Assembly (NCBI RefSeq): GCF_002224265.1 | Contig: NZ_CP012881.1 | Location: 2,604,001 to 2,668,000, forward strand | Direction: 5' to 3' | DNA length: 64,000 bases | Source of the DNA: Vibrio vulnificus NBRC 15645 = ATCC 27562 | GTDB taxonomy: Bacteria; Pseudomonadota; Gammaproteobacteria; Enterobacterales; Vibrionaceae | Shown: positions 21,157 through 32,185 of the stretch, one piece after another | How the letters are laid out: each line of letters starts with the position of its first letter | How positions within the stretch are numbered: position 1 is the first letter of the stretch | Notes under the pieces: generated by a model | Databases searched by the model: none | What the model saw: the letters and a program-made list of their open reading frames with translations, nothing else | What the model was told of the DNA's origin: nothing | Program-made: the position numbers and the translations under genes

Positions 21157-22149
21157 TTAGCTTGCGCTGCTATCAAAATCTTGTTTTGCGCCAAATTGAC
21201 GCATTGAATACGCCACACGCTCTTCTGCTGAAGGATAGACCAGTGGTGCGCCCAAGTTCTCAATATGGTGTAAGCGTGGTAAAAGCCCCGCACCGTTGGC
21301 AATTTGAATCGTCAGACCAGGGCGTGCGTTGAGTTCCAACACCATTGGTCCTTCTTCTTTATCCAACACCATATCGGTGCCGAGATAACCCAGCCCGGTC
21401 ATTTCCCACGCGCTGGCTGCCAAGGTCAACAAACGTTGCCAATGAGGCACTTGCAAGGTAGCAAGATCTTTTCCTGTATCTGGATGGTGAGTAACAGGTT
21501 GGTTGAACTGTACCGCGCGAATCGCTTTCCCCGTCGCAATATCAATACCAACCCCAACCGCACCTTGGTGCAAGTTGGCTTTTCCATCCGACGCGGCTGT
21601 TGAGCAGCGCATCATTGCCATCACAGGGTAGCCTTTGAACACGATGATCCGCACATCGGGCACCCCTTCGAAACTGAATCCATCAAAGCAATCATCAAAC
21701 TTAATTAAGTTCTCGACTACGGCCACATCGTTCTTGCCACCAAGAGAGAACAAGCCTGCTAGCGCGTTTGAGATATGGCGTTCAATCTCTTCTTTGTTGA
21801 TGGTGGAACCCGAAGGTTTGGTGTAAACGCCCTCTTTGTGCGAGGTCACAACAAGAATGCCTTTACCGCCACTGCCACGAGCGGGTTTAATCACAAATCC
21901 GGGCCAATCTTTGACCATTTCGTGAATGCGTCTTACATCTGCTTGATTGCTGATCACGCCAATCAACTGTGGCACTGTACAGCCCGCTCGTTGCGCGATG
22001 ATCTTGGTTTTGAGCTTATCATCCACCAAAGGGTATTTGGAACGGTCATTATAGCGACCAATATAAGCGTGATTACGCTTATTCATTCCCATGATCCCTT
22101 TGCGTCGCAGCTTCATCGGCGATGTGTACTTAGACAAAAAGGAGAACAT
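21157..22149 (-). CDS. Alpha-L-glutamate ligase-like ATP-grasp protein
   Basis: This 330-aa RimK-related ATP-grasp protein has the nucleotide-binding loop FVIKPARGSGGKGILVV, a D-V-R-I-I-V-F strand and the metal-binding MVLELNARPGL motif near the C terminus. The family is named for similarity to RimK, which adds glutamate to ribosomal protein S6, but its own substrate is unknown. It is the last gene of a three-gene leftward operon with an inactive transglutaminase and a retropepsin-like protease (3-bp gap). The family is usually found with those two partners. Confidence 0.83.
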   Translation of the reverse strand: MFSFLSKYTSPMKLRRKGIMGMNKRNHAYIGRYNDRSKYPLVDDKLKTKIIAQRAGCTVPQLIGVISNQADVRRIHEMVKDWPGFVIKPARGSGGKGILVVTSHKEGVYTKPSGSTINKEEIERHISNALAGLFSLGGKNDVAVVENLIKFDDCFDGFSFEGVPDVRIIVFKGYPVMAMMRCSTAASDGKANLHQGAVGVGIDIATGKAIRAVQFNQPVTHHPDTGKDLATLQVPHWQRLLTLAASAWEMTGLGYLGTDMVLDKEEGPMVLELNARPGLTIQIANGAGLLPRLHHIENLGAPLVYPSAEERVAYSMRQFGAKQDFDSSAS

Positions 22150-22152
22150 AGA

Positions 22153-23658
22153 TTAATCCTCCACCAATGGCTTAAAGCGGCGCAACTCGGTAATGCGGTA
22201 TCCAGTGTAAGTACCTAATAGCAAGATTGCCGCCAGTACCACAAGCTGCAGACCAATGAAGTTAAAGGTCAGATGCTGGATGTATGGGTTAGTCATGCCA
22301 AGGTAAACCAATACTGCGGTAAACAGTGAACCACCGCCTTGCAGTACCACCTCTTTTGCGCCTTCCTCTTCCCACAGAATCGACATACGTTCGATGGTCC
22401 ATGACAAAATGATCATCGGGAAGAAGGTAATCGAAAGGCCTTCGGTTAGACCAATCTTGAATGCCACGACGGTGAACACGGAAATAATAAGAATAACGGT
22501 AATAATGACCGCAGATATCCGCGCAACCAACAGCAAGTTCAGCTTGGAGAGGTAGCTACGAATGATCAAACCCGTACCCACAATCAATAAGAAACCGACG
22601 ATACCTGTCACCAGTTGCGTCTGTACAAACGCCACGGCAATCAGTACGGGCATAAAGGTGCCGGATGTTTTCAAACCAATGATGACACGCAAGAACACCA
22701 CAATGAGTGCGCCAATCGGCACTAACATGATGGTCTTAAACATCGCTTGCTCTTCGAGAGGTAAGCTGTGAATCGAGAGATTGAGTAGTCCATCGGCTTC
22801 CACTTTATTATCGGTGGCGGCTTGTGGCGTAATGTCTTGTGCAATCATTGAGAAATGCACCTGGCTGTTTTGTCCGCCGACTAAATCCAGCAGTGAAACG
22901 TTTGAGTCATCCCACACCAGTAAGTTACCTTGGTCGGCATGTTGCTCTGAATTTGGCGAGAACAGCACCCAGTTACTGCCATCCCACACTTGGATCATGG
23001 ATTCAATCGTTTGGCGACGACGACCATCTTCCAGTGAAATGACCCCAACGATTTTGCTTTGAACCTCAGCCGTTGAAAGCAACTTGTAGAGGGTAGTGGC
23101 GCGATCGGTGTTGTTAAGCAACAACGCCGCGTTTTGGCTATCGGGGTCGTTTAGCGTTTTAATGAGTTCACGGGTAAACGTAATGTTGTCTGAGGAACGT
23201 CTCATCGCGCGATCAATGAGCGCTTGTGCCGCAGTTTGCTCCGGATTCGAGTAAGTTGGCTTGCTGATAGGCTCTGTAGGCGGTTGAACGGTCACTTTTG
23301 CTTGTGGGTCGACTAAAAACTGCGTTTTGTAGTAAATGGTTTGCGGGCCACTTGCTTGTCGGATAGACCACTCAGCGCGACGACCCGATGCGGTATTAAC
23401 GTAAGAGACGCCATAGCCTGGAGAGGATGCTGTCTCATTGATCAAGGTGAAGCCATTTTGAGTATGAGGTGCTGCAAGTGAGGCTTTTACCTCTTGACCG
23501 CTGGCGTTAAATTCAATGCGCGCTTCAATATCCCAGATCTGACGGCTTTCGCCGGGCGTCCATGGCACGCCATAGGTTTGATGGCGAAACACACTGAGTG
23601 TTATCCCTGCGACAATCAGCAGGATGATAGAAAGATAAAAGGGAACTCGGGAAGTCAT
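22153..23658 (-). CDS. Inactive transglutaminase fused to 7-TM domain
   Basis: This 501-aa membrane protein has an N-terminal signal anchor (YLSIILLIVAGITLSVF), then a periplasmic domain of about 260 residues matching the inactive transglutaminase family. The C-terminal half holds about seven hydrophobic helices starting near residue 305 (MLVPIGALIVVFLRVIIG). It sits between the zinc protease and ATP-grasp genes. The conserved trio suggests a modification system spanning the inner membrane, but the role is not established. Confidence 0.8.
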   Translation of the reverse strand: MTSRVPFYLSIILLIVAGITLSVFRHQTYGVPWTPGESRQIWDIEARIEFNASGQEVKASLAAPHTQNGFTLINETASSPGYGVSYVNTASGRRAEWSIRQASGPQTIYYKTQFLVDPQAKVTVQPPTEPISKPTYSNPEQTAAQALIDRAMRRSSDNITFTRELIKTLNDPDSQNAALLLNNTDRATTLYKLLSTAEVQSKIVGVISLEDGRRRQTIESMIQVWDGSNWVLFSPNSEQHADQGNLLVWDDSNVSLLDLVGGQNSQVHFSMIAQDITPQAATDNKVEADGLLNLSIHSLPLEEQAMFKTIMLVPIGALIVVFLRVIIGLKTSGTFMPVLIAVAFVQTQLVTGIVGFLLIVGTGLIIRSYLSKLNLLLVARISAVIITVILIISVFTVVAFKIGLTEGLSITFFPMIILSWTIERMSILWEEEGAKEVVLQGGGSLFTAVLVYLGMTNPYIQHLTFNFIGLQLVVLAAILLLGTYTGYRITELRRFKPLVED

Positions 23659-23666
23659 AGCCTACC

Positions 23667-24413
23667 TTACTTATTCTTTTGTCCGGTTTGAATGTAACTG
23701 CGACTGACGTCAACAAGAGCAATATCGCGAATAAATTCACGTCCTAGAAGAACGGGATGGCTCATTTGTGAGCGATCTGCCAATGTAAATTGTGCTTTCT
23801 CTTTGATTGCGCCCACTTTGACCCACAGTTCGACGACGGCGCGGCGTTCGGTATCATCGTTTGTTGATTGACGAATTTTCACATAACGAATAACGGGGGC
23901 TTCAATCCAGTTTTGGTCAGTACCAGGTTGTTCGGGATCAGAGAGGTGGAAGCGAACCCAATCTTTACCATTGCGCTCGAACATTTCGATATCAACGGCA
24001 TTCAGTGATGAGGTGGTAGCACCAGTGTCGACACGGGCATCAAATGACTGATTAATAGAGTCGATAGTCACTTTCTCTATCGCACCAAGAATGATTTGAT
24101 TTTTGGCGGGGGCAGGCGGTGCTGCCAATACTTTTGGCTCAGGTTTTTTTCTGTCGTTGTTCTCAAGCGCTTGCTGTTGAGTGGTTTGCAACTGTTCGAC
24201 TTTGCTCTGCAGCTCGGTAATCTGTGTCTCTAGGCTCTCGATATAGTCGACTTGGTTAGAAGATTGCAGAGTGAGATTCTCTATCTTATTCGTAATGCGA
24301 GCCTCAGAGTCTTGGAGGGCGGTCAGGGTTTTCTGATGATATTGCTCACCATTGGTTAAAGTACAGCCAGATAACAAAACGAGAGCGAGTACTGGCGTCA
24401 ATCTTATAAACAT
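23667..24413 (-). CDS. RimK-operon-type aspartyl/zinc protease, putative lipoprotein
   Basis: This 248-aa protein has a lipoprotein signal peptide (lipobox L-S-G-C, cysteine 16) and a coiled coil at about residues 25-90. Its C-terminal domain is of the ATP-dependent zinc protease / retropepsin-like family (PF05618), with the FDARVDTGATTSSLNA motif and the HPVLLGREFIRDIALVDV motif. The DTGA motif looks like an aspartic-protease active site, although the family name says zinc protease. It is the first gene of the trio with the transglutaminase-like and ATP-grasp genes. Confidence 0.82.
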   Translation of the reverse strand: MFIRLTPVLALVLLSGCTLTNGEQYHQKTLTALQDSEARITNKIENLTLQSSNQVDYIESLETQITELQSKVEQLQTTQQQALENNDRKKPEPKVLAAPPAPAKNQIILGAIEKVTIDSINQSFDARVDTGATTSSLNAVDIEMFERNGKDWVRFHLSDPEQPGTDQNWIEAPVIRYVKIRQSTNDDTERRAVVELWVKVGAIKEKAQFTLADRSQMSHPVLLGREFIRDIALVDVSRSYIQTGQKNK

Positions 24414-24471
24414 TGAATGCCTTAAAAAGTGAATTAGGGGAATAAGTTATTGTAAAGAGGAGTGTAGCGTA

Positions 24472-24498
24472 TAAAAAAGGATGCGTGAAGCATCCTCT
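24472..24498 (-). terminator. cmoB terminator
   Basis: A 7-bp stem (AGGATGC / GCATCCT) with a 5-nt loop is followed by a T run on the minus strand, about 50 bases beyond cmoB. Confidence 0.8.
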
Positions 24499-24545
24499 TG
24501 TTAGGGTTTAGTGATACTCAAATTATTGAGTCAAAACTGTGTCAA

Positions 24546-25517
24546 TTATGGCTTTTTCGCTACCAAAATAGCACGGCGAGGCGCGGGGTAGCCTTCCACG
24601 GTTTTGCTTGGGTCATTCTGGTCGAGATAATCCGGCAGTGAATTGTGAGTCATCCAATTGGTGGTGCGTTGCTCGTCGACGGAAGTGACGTTTTCGTCCA
24701 CGATGCGCACGTCTTCAAAGCCAACCAATTCTAACCACACTTTTAAAGCGCGAGCTGAAGGGAAGAAATACACATTGCGCATTTGAGCGTAGCGTTCCTT
24801 GGGAACCAAAACGGCGGTTTCATCCCCTTCTATCACCAAGGTTTCCAGAATTAATTCACCGCCAGAGACAAGCTGATCTTTCAGTTGAATCAAGTGATCA
24901 AGCGGAGAGCGACGGTGATACAACACCCCCATGCTGAAAACGGTATCAAACGCCTCAAGTTTTGGTAGCTGTTCAATGCCCAATGGCAGTAGGTGTGCAC
25001 GCTGATCGCCACCCATTAATTTACGGATCGCTTCAAACTGGATTAAAAACAGGTGTGATGGGTCAATACCCACGCACAGACGTGCACCTTCACCCAACAT
25101 GCGCCACATGTGATAACCGTTACCACAACCGACATCCAGCACGCTGCGATTTTTTAATGGTGATATATGAGGCAGAACACGGTCCCATTTCCAGTCACTG
25201 CGCCATTCGGTGTCAATATGAATGCCGTGAACGGTATAAGGGCCTTTACGCCAAGGATGGAAAGTGCGCAGCAAGCTTTCGAGCTTCTTCAACTCTCCCT
25301 GATGGAACGGCGTGTCGTTGCTAATGGTGACAGAGTGCTTAATGTCTATCTGATCGGGTGCGCCTTCTGGGATCTTATTGAGTGCTTTTAACCAGCGAGG
25401 GAAGTCACCATGCTCAGCATTTTGCCAATCTGTTAGCTGTTGAGGTAGAACGTTTAGCCATGGCTGAAGACGAGTGTCTTGAGCGATTAACTGGTAAAAA
25501 TTAGCAAAATTAAACAT
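24546..25517 (-). CDS. cmoB: tRNA U34 carboxymethyltransferase CmoB
   Basis: CmoB transfers the carboxymethyl group of carboxy-S-adenosylmethionine to 5-hydroxyuridine 34, forming cmo5U in tRNA. The 323-aa protein shows the class I methyltransferase motif [15 protein letters not shown], the acidic loop VGIDPS and the CmoB-specific FHPWRKGPY and [13 protein letters not shown] segments. It lies downstream of cmoA, the enzyme that makes its cofactor, separated by a 132-bp gap with a heptanucleotide repeat array. Confidence 0.95.
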   Translation of the reverse strand: MFNFANFYQLIAQDTRLQPWLNVLPQQLTDWQNAEHGDFPRWLKALNKIPEGAPDQIDIKHSVTISNDTPFHQGELKKLESLLRTFHPWRKGPYTVHGIHIDTEWRSDWKWDRVLPHISPLKNRSVLDVGCGNGYHMWRMLGEGARLCVGIDPSHLFLIQFEAIRKLMGGDQRAHLLPLGIEQLPKLEAFDTVFSMGVLYHRRSPLDHLIQLKDQLVSGGELILETLVIEGDETAVLVPKERYAQMRNVYFFPSARALKVWLELVGFEDVRIVDENVTSVDEQRTTNWMTHNSLPDYLDQNDPSKTVEGYPAPRRAILVAKKP

Positions 25518-25573
25518 CGTTTTTCACTGAGTAATAAATTAAAAATTGACATTAAATGCGAAACGTTAAGACT

Positions 25574-25649
25574 TTCTCGCTTCTCGCTTCTCGCTTCTCG
25601 CTTCTCGCTTCTCGCTTCTCGCTTCTCGCTTCTCGCTTCTCGCTTCTCG

Positions 25650-25650
<1 letters not shown>
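25574..25650. repeat. Heptanucleotide tandem repeat, 11 x TTCTCGC
   Basis: Eleven uninterrupted, identical copies of TTCTCGC (GCGAGAA on the coding strand of the cmo genes) fill 77 bp. The array begins at the last base of the cmoA stop codon and ends 56 bp before the cmoB start. Copy number of such arrays usually varies between strains by slipped-strand mispairing. It is in the intergenic part of a likely cmoA-cmoB transcript, so a copy change would alter spacing, not a reading frame. Confidence 0.97.
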
Positions 25651-26399
<749 letters not shown>

Positions 26400-26488
26400 C
26401 TAACAAACTGCCTGTCTTCACATAGGCGGTAAAAAGGCGCGTATTTTAGGGGAATTTCCTCTAGCTGTCATGCATTGCAAGACGCTGC

Positions 26489-27370
26489 TTAGAACATCTG
26501 TATTTGGCTATTGCCACTATTGGCAGGAAAATCAGACAGATTGGGCAGTTTCACTTGTTGCTGTAATTGTTGGTAAAGTCGTTTGGCTAATTGGGGGCCT
26601 TCTACGTTATCCGGTGTGTGGATCATCAAGTAAGGCTGCTTACCCTCGGCAATCCAAAGTGGTAATTTGCTCAGCCAAGGGGCAAAGAAGGGGAGGTTGC
26701 TCTCTAAATCGGGATGACCAATAAAGCGAATCATTGGATGCTCTGCCGTCGCGATGGCGTGAACGGGCACCTTTGGTTTTTTCTGGTGGGCATCGATAAC
26801 GGCCTCCGTTGTTGCTGGGGCAGCGAAAACCGGACGGCTATCCATGATGATGCGATCAATCTTTGTTTCCATTAACCATTGGTTAAAGCGTTTCTCATCC
26901 TCTCCTTTCGCAAAAAAAGCCAAATGACGTACTTCGATTCCCAGCGGAAACCCTTCGGGAAAGTAAGAGCAGAAACGTTGTAGCAGCGGTAAATGCTCTG
27001 GTGAAAAAGCCGCGGGAAGTTGGATTGTCCATTGGCCAATACGCGGGTGCAGCGGTTCCATGACACTCAAAAACTCGCGCAACAGACCCTGAGAGCCTTT
27101 AAGCATCTGCTGGTGGGTAATCAGCTTTGGCAACTTAAAGGTGAAACGAAAATCGTCATGCGTGGCCGCGCGCCAGTTAAGTACGGTTGGTGTATTTGGC
27201 GTCGCGTAGAAGGTCGTATTGCCTTCGACAGTGTGAAAGACCTGTGCGTACTTTTCCAGTCGCTCTGCGGGTTTGGTCCCCGAGCCATAAAAGTCTTGTT
27301 GCCACTGATTGTGCGACCACATAGTCAGACCCAATCGAAGAGGAAGCGTGTTCATGGTTTCTCGCTGCAT
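26489..27370 (-). CDS. yecE: DUF72 domain protein YecE
   Basis: This 293-aa protein is a TIM-barrel-like DUF72 member with the typical LGLTMWSHNQWQQDFYG opening, the EGNTTFYATP strand and FRFTFKLPKLITHQ. The activity is unknown. E. coli also carries yecE near cmoA-cmoB. AGGA lies four bases upstream of the ATG at 27,370. ATG 27,355 is an equally reasonable start that would remove five residues. It is divergent from aspS. Confidence 0.85.
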   Translation of the reverse strand: MQRETMNTLPLRLGLTMWSHNQWQQDFYGSGTKPAERLEKYAQVFHTVEGNTTFYATPNTPTVLNWRAATHDDFRFTFKLPKLITHQQMLKGSQGLLREFLSVMEPLHPRIGQWTIQLPAAFSPEHLPLLQRFCSYFPEGFPLGIEVRHLAFFAKGEDEKRFNQWLMETKIDRIIMDSRPVFAAPATTEAVIDAHQKKPKVPVHAIATAEHPMIRFIGHPDLESNLPFFAPWLSKLPLWIAEGKQPYLMIHTPDNVEGPQLAKRLYQQLQQQVKLPNLSDFPANSGNSQIQMF

Positions 27371-27626
27371 TTATTCCTAGCCTCACTGTACGAGAGTTTT
27401 GCTGAAATCGGTAGTTTCGCGTTATAATCCCGACCAATTTTTCACATTTGATGTGCTTTTGAGCAGTTGCTGTATCAAAAAGCATCAATGCATGATAAAA
27501 CGCAATAAATTGTATTCTGACTAGTCGATTTTCACCGACATTCAGCGTATAAATGGACCTTTGCTCTGTTGAGAAAATGACCGACAGAGAGTAGTTAACA
27601 ATTTTAGAGAGATTGGGAATTTCATT

Positions 27627-29405
27627 ATGCGTACCCATTACTGTGGTCACCTGAACAAGTCCCTTGCAGGACAAACTGTAGAACTTTGCGGCTGGGTTAA
27701 CCGTCGTCGTGATTTAGGCGGTCTTATTTTTATTGATATGCGAGATCGTGAAGGTATCGTTCAGGTAGTTGTTGATCCAGATATGGCTGATGCGTATGCA
27801 GTGGCAAGCCAACTGCGTAATGAATTCTGTATCAAGCTAACGGGTGAAGTTCGCACTCGTCCTGAAAGCCAAGTGAATAAAGAGATGGCAACGGGTGAAG
27901 TTGAGATCCTTGCGAAAGGTCTTGAAATCATCAACCGTTCTGACGTGCTGCCTCTCGACTTCAACCAGAAGAACTCGGAAGAGCAACGTCTGAAGTACCG
28001 CTACCTAGACCTACGTCGCCCAGAAATGAGCGACCGCATCAAGCTACGCGCAAAAGCGTCTAGCTTTGTTCGTCGTTTCCTAGATGACAACGGTTTCCTA
28101 GACATTGAAACACCAGTACTTACCAAAGCGACCCCAGAAGGTGCGCGTGACTACCTAGTACCAAGCCGTGTTCACAAAGGCAGCTTCTACGCACTTCCTC
28201 AATCTCCACAGTTGTTCAAACAGCTGCTTATGATGTCTGGCTTTGATCGTTACTACCAAATCGTTAAGTGTTTCCGTGACGAAGACTTACGTGCTGACCG
28301 TCAGCCAGAATTCACCCAGATCGATATTGAAACGTCATTCATGACGTCTGATCAAGTACGTGCAGTGACGGAAAAAATGGTTCGCGAAATGTGGCAAGAG
28401 CTACTGAACGTTGACCTAGGTGAGTTCCCAGTTATGCCGTTTAGCGAAGCGATTCGTCGTTTCGGCTCTGACAAACCAGATCTTCGTAATCCACTAGAGC
28501 TAGTAGACGTTGCTGACCTAGTAAAAGACGTGGATTTCAAAGTGTTCTCTGGCCCTGCTAACGATGAGAAAGGCCGTGTAGCAGTCATCCGTGTTCCTGG
28601 TGGTGCTGAGCTTACTCGTAAGCAAATCGATGAGTACACTGGCTTTGTGAGCATCTACGGTGCGAAAGGTCTAGCATGGATGAAGGTTAACGACCGTGCA
28701 GCTGGCATGGAAGGTATCCAATCTCCAGTAGCGAAATTCCTAAGCGAAGACGTGATCAACGGTATTCTAGAGCGCACTCAAGCAGAATCGGGTGACATCA
28801 TCCTATTTGGTGCAGACAAAGCAAACATCGTTGCTGAAGCGCTAGGTGCACTTCGTCTAAAACTTGGCAAAGACCTGGGTCTAACCAAAGAAGGCTCTTG
28901 GGCTCCACTATGGGTTGTTGACTTCCCAATGTTTGAAGAAGACGACGAAGGCAACCTACACGCGATGCACCACCCATTCACATCGCCTCTAGGTCTTACT
29001 GCTGAAGAGCTCAAAGCAAACCCAGCTCCAGCAATTTCAAATGCGTACGACATGGTTCTCAACGGCTACGAAGTGGGCGGTGGTTCTGTACGTATTCACA
29101 ACGCAGAAATGCAGGCTGCGGTGTTCGATATTCTTGGTATCGACGCTGACGAGCAAAAACTGAAATTTGGCTTCCTACTGGATGCTCTGAAATTCGGTAC
29201 GCCTCCACACGCAGGTCTTGCATTCGGTCTAGACCGTCTAGTAATGCTACTGTGTGGTACTGAGAACATTCGTGATGTTATCGCGTTCCCGAAAACAACG
29301 GCAGCCGCGTGTCTGATGACAGATGCGCCAAGTGTGGCTAACCCAGCAGCACTTGAAGAGCTTGCGATTGCCGTGACGGTTGCAAAAGAAAAAAGCGCAG
29401 AATAA
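27627..29405 (+). CDS. aspS: Aspartyl-tRNA synthetase
   Basis: This class II synthetase charges tRNA-Asp. The 592-aa bacterial-type enzyme has an N-terminal OB-fold anticodon-binding domain ([26 protein letters not shown]), then motif 2 ([20 protein letters not shown]), the GAD insertion domain and motif 3 ([13 protein letters not shown]). The upstream 256 bp holds its promoter. A terminator follows. Confidence 0.98.
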   Translation: MRTHYCGHLNKSLAGQTVELCGWVNRRRDLGGLIFIDMRDREGIVQVVVDPDMADAYAVASQLRNEFCIKLTGEVRTRPESQVNKEMATGEVEILAKGLEIINRSDVLPLDFNQKNSEEQRLKYRYLDLRRPEMSDRIKLRAKASSFVRRFLDDNGFLDIETPVLTKATPEGARDYLVPSRVHKGSFYALPQSPQLFKQLLMMSGFDRYYQIVKCFRDEDLRADRQPEFTQIDIETSFMTSDQVRAVTEKMVREMWQELLNVDLGEFPVMPFSEAIRRFGSDKPDLRNPLELVDVADLVKDVDFKVFSGPANDEKGRVAVIRVPGGAELTRKQIDEYTGFVSIYGAKGLAWMKVNDRAAGMEGIQSPVAKFLSEDVINGILERTQAESGDIILFGADKANIVAEALGALRLKLGKDLGLTKEGSWAPLWVVDFPMFEEDDEGNLHAMHHPFTSPLGLTAEELKANPAPAISNAYDMVLNGYEVGGGSVRIHNAEMQAAVFDILGIDADEQKLKFGFLLDALKFGTPPHAGLAFGLDRLVMLLCGTENIRDVIAFPKTTAAACLMTDAPSVANPAALEELAIAVTVAKEKSAE

Positions 29406-29418
29406 GCAATAAGCGTTA

Positions 29419-29447
29419 AAAAACTCCCGCAAACGCGGGAGTTTTTG
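29419..29447 (+). terminator. aspS terminator
   Basis: A 10-bp stem (AAACTCCCGC / GCGGGAGTTT) with a 4-nt loop runs into T residues, shortly before ruvC. Confidence 0.9.
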
Positions 29448-29471
29448 TTTAAGGAACAGATAGGAAGTGTC

Positions 29472-29993
29472 ATGTCGATTATTCTAGGAATTGACCCAGG
29501 CTCTCGCGTTACTGGCTATGGTGTGATTCGCCAAAATGGCCGACACCTGCAATATCTTGGTAGTGGTTGCATTCGTACATCAGAAAAAGATTTGCCCGGC
29601 CGTTTAAAGCAAATTTACGCGGGCGTAACGGAGATCATTACTCAGTTTCAGCCGGATGCGTTTGCCATAGAACAGGTCTTCATGGCGAAAAATGCCGACT
29701 CAGCACTCAAACTTGGTCAAGCGCGTGGCGCGGCGATCGTTTCTGCCGTGAATCACGATTTGCCGGTTTACGAATACGCAGCTCGTTTGATTAAGCAAGC
29801 CGTGGTAGGTACGGGCGGGGCTGATAAAGCACAAGTACAACATATGGTGCAACATATGCTCAAGTTACCCGCTAAACCTCAGGCGGACGCGGCCGATGCG
29901 TTAGGTGTTGCCATTTGTCACGCCAATACCAATAAAACCCTCATTGCCTTAGCTGGGCAGGCGACCAGTGCTAAACGAGGCCGTTATCGTTAG
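29472..29993 (+). CDS. ruvC: Holliday junction resolvase RuvC
   Basis: RuvC is the endonuclease that resolves Holliday junctions with RuvAB. The start at ATG 29,472 (AGGAA upstream at 29,462) gives 173 aa, identical in length to E. coli RuvC. A longer frame begins at 29,445 but lies inside the aspS terminator. The acidic catalytic residues are present: Asp7 in GIDPG, the Glu in FAIEQVF, and the Asp pair in [10 protein letters not shown]. Confidence 0.96.
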   Translation: MSIILGIDPGSRVTGYGVIRQNGRHLQYLGSGCIRTSEKDLPGRLKQIYAGVTEIITQFQPDAFAIEQVFMAKNADSALKLGQARGAAIVSAVNHDLPVYEYAARLIKQAVVGTGGADKAQVQHMVQHMLKLPAKPQADAADALGVAICHANTNKTLIALAGQATSAKRGRYR

Positions 29994-30015
29994 CCTTGTA
30001 TTCGTTTTATGAGAT

Positions 30016-30046
30016 AAAGAACTGGATGTCTATCCAGTTCTTTATT
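30016..30046 (+). terminator. Terminator between ruvC and ruvA
   Basis: A perfect 12-bp stem (30,016-30,027 with 30,032-30,043) closes a 4-nt loop and is followed by T-rich DNA. It suggests that ruvAB have a promoter separate from ruvC or rely on read-through. Confidence 0.85.
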
Positions 30047-30082
30047 ATCCTGTCGCAAATTCATTTCTAAAGAGTATTGAAC

Positions 30083-30697
30083 GTGATCGGACGTCTTCGC
30101 GGCATTCTGCTGGAAAAACAACCCCCTGAATTGTTGATTGAAGTTAATGGCATTGGCTATGAAGTTCAGATGCCAATGAGTTGTTTCTATGAGCTTCCTA
30201 ATATTGGGGAAGAAGCCATTATCTATACTCATTTTGTGGTGCGTGAAGATGCTCAGTTGCTGTATGGATTCAATACCGTGAAAGAACGAGCGCTGTTTAG
30301 AGAAGTCATCAAAGCCAATGGAGTTGGACCAAAACTGGGTTTGGCCATTTTATCGGGCATGACGGCAAGCCAGTTTGTGGCGTCGGTAGAAAGAGAAGAC
30401 ATTTCCACGCTGGTGAAATTACCGGGCGTTGGCAAGAAGACTGCAGAACGTCTTGTGGTTGAGATGAAAGATCGTTTGAAAGGTTGGAGCGCTGGCGATC
30501 TGTTCACGCCATTTACCGATGCAGCGCCAGTCGATTCAGGCAGCGCAAGCAGTAACAGCGCAGAAGAAGAAGCAGTCAGTGCGCTCTTGGCGTTGGGATA
30601 TAAGCCTGTACAGGCATCAAAAGTCGTATCACAGATTGCTAAACCGGATATGACCAGTGAACAACTGATCCGCGAAGCGCTTAAGTCCATGGTCTAA
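30083..30697 (+). CDS. ruvA: Holliday junction DNA helicase subunit RuvA (GTG start)
   Basis: RuvA tetramers bind the Holliday junction and load RuvB. I place the start at GTG 30,083, giving 204 aa beginning M-I-G-R-L-R-G, the family norm. AAGAG is nine bases upstream, and the alternative TTG 30,077 is too close to it. The OB-fold domain is followed by two helix-hairpin-helix motifs ([33 protein letters not shown]) and the C-terminal RuvB-contacting domain. Confidence 0.96.
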   Translation: MIGRLRGILLEKQPPELLIEVNGIGYEVQMPMSCFYELPNIGEEAIIYTHFVVREDAQLLYGFNTVKERALFREVIKANGVGPKLGLAILSGMTASQFVASVEREDISTLVKLPGVGKKTAERLVVEMKDRLKGWSAGDLFTPFTDAAPVDSGSASSNSAEEEAVSALLALGYKPVQASKVVSQIAKPDMTSEQLIREALKSMV

Positions 30698-30718
30698 TCG
30701 CGCAAAATAGGTATTGAT

Positions 30719-31723
30719 ATGATTGAAGCAGATCGCTTAATTGCTCCGGAAAATCCCGCCTTTCGTGATGAAGATGTGATTGACCGTGCGATACGACCAA
30801 AGAAACTGGCTGATTACCAAGGCCAAGATCACGTACGTGATCAAATGGAAATTTTTATTAAAGCCGCGCAATTGCGTAACGAAGCGCTCGACCATTTATT
30901 GATTTTTGGCCCTCCAGGTTTGGGTAAAACCACCTTAGCGAACATTGTTGCAAACGAGATGGGCGTAAATATTCGCACCACGTCAGGCCCGGTGTTAGAA
31001 AAAGCGGGGGATTTAGCGGCCTTGCTGACCAATCTTGAAGAAAACGACGTGCTCTTCATTGATGAGATACACCGACTCAGTCCGATGGTGGAAGAAGTGC
31101 TGTATCCAGCCATGGAAGATTACCAATTGGATATTATGATTGGTGAAGGCCCTGCTGCACGTTCAATCAAAATCGATTTGCCGCCCTTTACGCTAATTGG
31201 TGCAACCACTCGCGCCGGCTCACTGACGTCCCCTCTGCGTGATCGTTTTGGTATTACCCAGCGTTTGGAGTATTACAAAATTCCTGATCTGCAGAATATC
31301 GTGCAACGCAGTGCTGACTGCTTGGGGCTTTCCATGGAAGCGGAAGGGGCATTAGAGGTGGCGCGTCGTGCGCGTGGTACACCACGTATTGCCAATCGCT
31401 TGTTGCGCCGCGTGCGCGATTTTGCCGAAGTCAAAGGCAATGGTCACATCTGTGCAGATACCGCAGACAAAGCGCTCAACATGCTTGATGTGGACTCGAA
31501 AGGTTTTGATTACATGGACCGCAAGTTGCTGTTGGCCATCATGGAGAAATTTGGTGGTGGTCCGGTTGGCTTAGATAACATGGCAGCTGCGATCGGTGAA
31601 GAGAAAGACACGATTGAAGATGTGTTAGAGCCATATTTGATTCAGCAAGGTTATTTACAACGCACGCCTCGAGGGCGAATCGCAACCGATCGGGCGTATC
31701 TTCATTTCGGAATTGAAAAGTAA
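30719..31723 (+). CDS. ruvB: Holliday junction branch-migration ATPase RuvB
   Basis: RuvB is the hexameric AAA+ motor for branch migration. The 334-aa protein carries Walker [13 protein letters not shown], Walker [12 protein letters not shown], sensor 1 IGATTRAG and the arginine-finger region PLRDRFGI, with a C-terminal winged helix. It follows ruvA by 21 bp in one transcript and is ended by a hairpin terminator. Confidence 0.98.
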   Translation: MIEADRLIAPENPAFRDEDVIDRAIRPKKLADYQGQDHVRDQMEIFIKAAQLRNEALDHLLIFGPPGLGKTTLANIVANEMGVNIRTTSGPVLEKAGDLAALLTNLEENDVLFIDEIHRLSPMVEEVLYPAMEDYQLDIMIGEGPAARSIKIDLPPFTLIGATTRAGSLTSPLRDRFGITQRLEYYKIPDLQNIVQRSADCLGLSMEAEGALEVARRARGTPRIANRLLRRVRDFAEVKGNGHICADTADKALNMLDVDSKGFDYMDRKLLLAIMEKFGGGPVGLDNMAAAIGEEKDTIEDVLEPYLIQQGYLQRTPRGRIATDRAYLHFGIEK

Positions 31724-31729
31724 GTTTGC

Positions 31730-31762
31730 AAGGCTAGGTATTAAATTTCCTAGCCTTTTCTT
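31730..31762 (+). terminator. ruvAB terminator
   Basis: A 9-bp stem (AAGGCTAGG / CCTAGCCTT) with a 10-nt loop is followed by a T-rich run, directly after ruvB. Confidence 0.88.
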
Positions 31763-31765
31763 TAA

Positions 31766-31781
31766 TGTGAGCAAGGTCACA
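31766..31781. promoter_or_regulatory. CRP site, far upstream of cydA
   Basis: TGTGA-N6-TCACA is a perfect match to the palindromic CRP core. It lies about 405 bp before the cydA start, at the left end of a long regulatory region. The only gene it could serve rightward is cydA. Confidence 0.6.
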
Positions 31782-31906
31782 ATAAAGAAAATCTAACTAC
31801 CTCTAAATAGGTAATGCAAAATCGCACATTGTAAACGTCTCGTAGCCATAATGAGGCGTGCATTTTCTTCTGGTTACCTGGCGTTAACAAACCATCTTAC
31901 ATTTGC

Positions 31907-31920
31907 TTGATTTAGATCAA
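31907..31920. promoter_or_regulatory. FNR box 1, cyd promoter
   Basis: TTGATTTAGATCAA is a perfect match to the FNR consensus TTGAT-N4-ATCAA. FNR is the oxygen-sensing regulator known to control cyd operons. Confidence 0.85.
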
Positions 31921-31956
31921 GTTGATTGTTTTTTAGACAGAAATGCCGCGTGTTTC

Positions 31957-31970
31957 TTGATTCAAATCAA
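31957..31970. promoter_or_regulatory. FNR box 2, cyd promoter
   Basis: TTGATTCAAATCAA is a second perfect TTGAT-N4-ATCAA palindrome, centred exactly 50 bp from the first. The pair brackets the likely core promoter of cydABX. The remaining 215 bp to the cydA start form a long leader with AT-rich, ArcA-like stretches that I could not assign firmly. Confidence 0.85.
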
Positions 31971-32185
31971 AGCGCTTTGCGTTTATAAAACTTTTGAAAC
32001 CCTCAGTTTTTAGCAGTAGTATTAGCCGCAGCTATATTAGCTGACGCTTAACAATTAACTAACCAATGCGGTACATTTTTGCAACAATTTGTTGGTTTAA
32101 TTCAACACCATTCAAGAAAGTTCAACTCTTGATGATGATTTGTAAAATGTAGAGAGTGTCATTCAGCCGACACATAGGAGTTACC

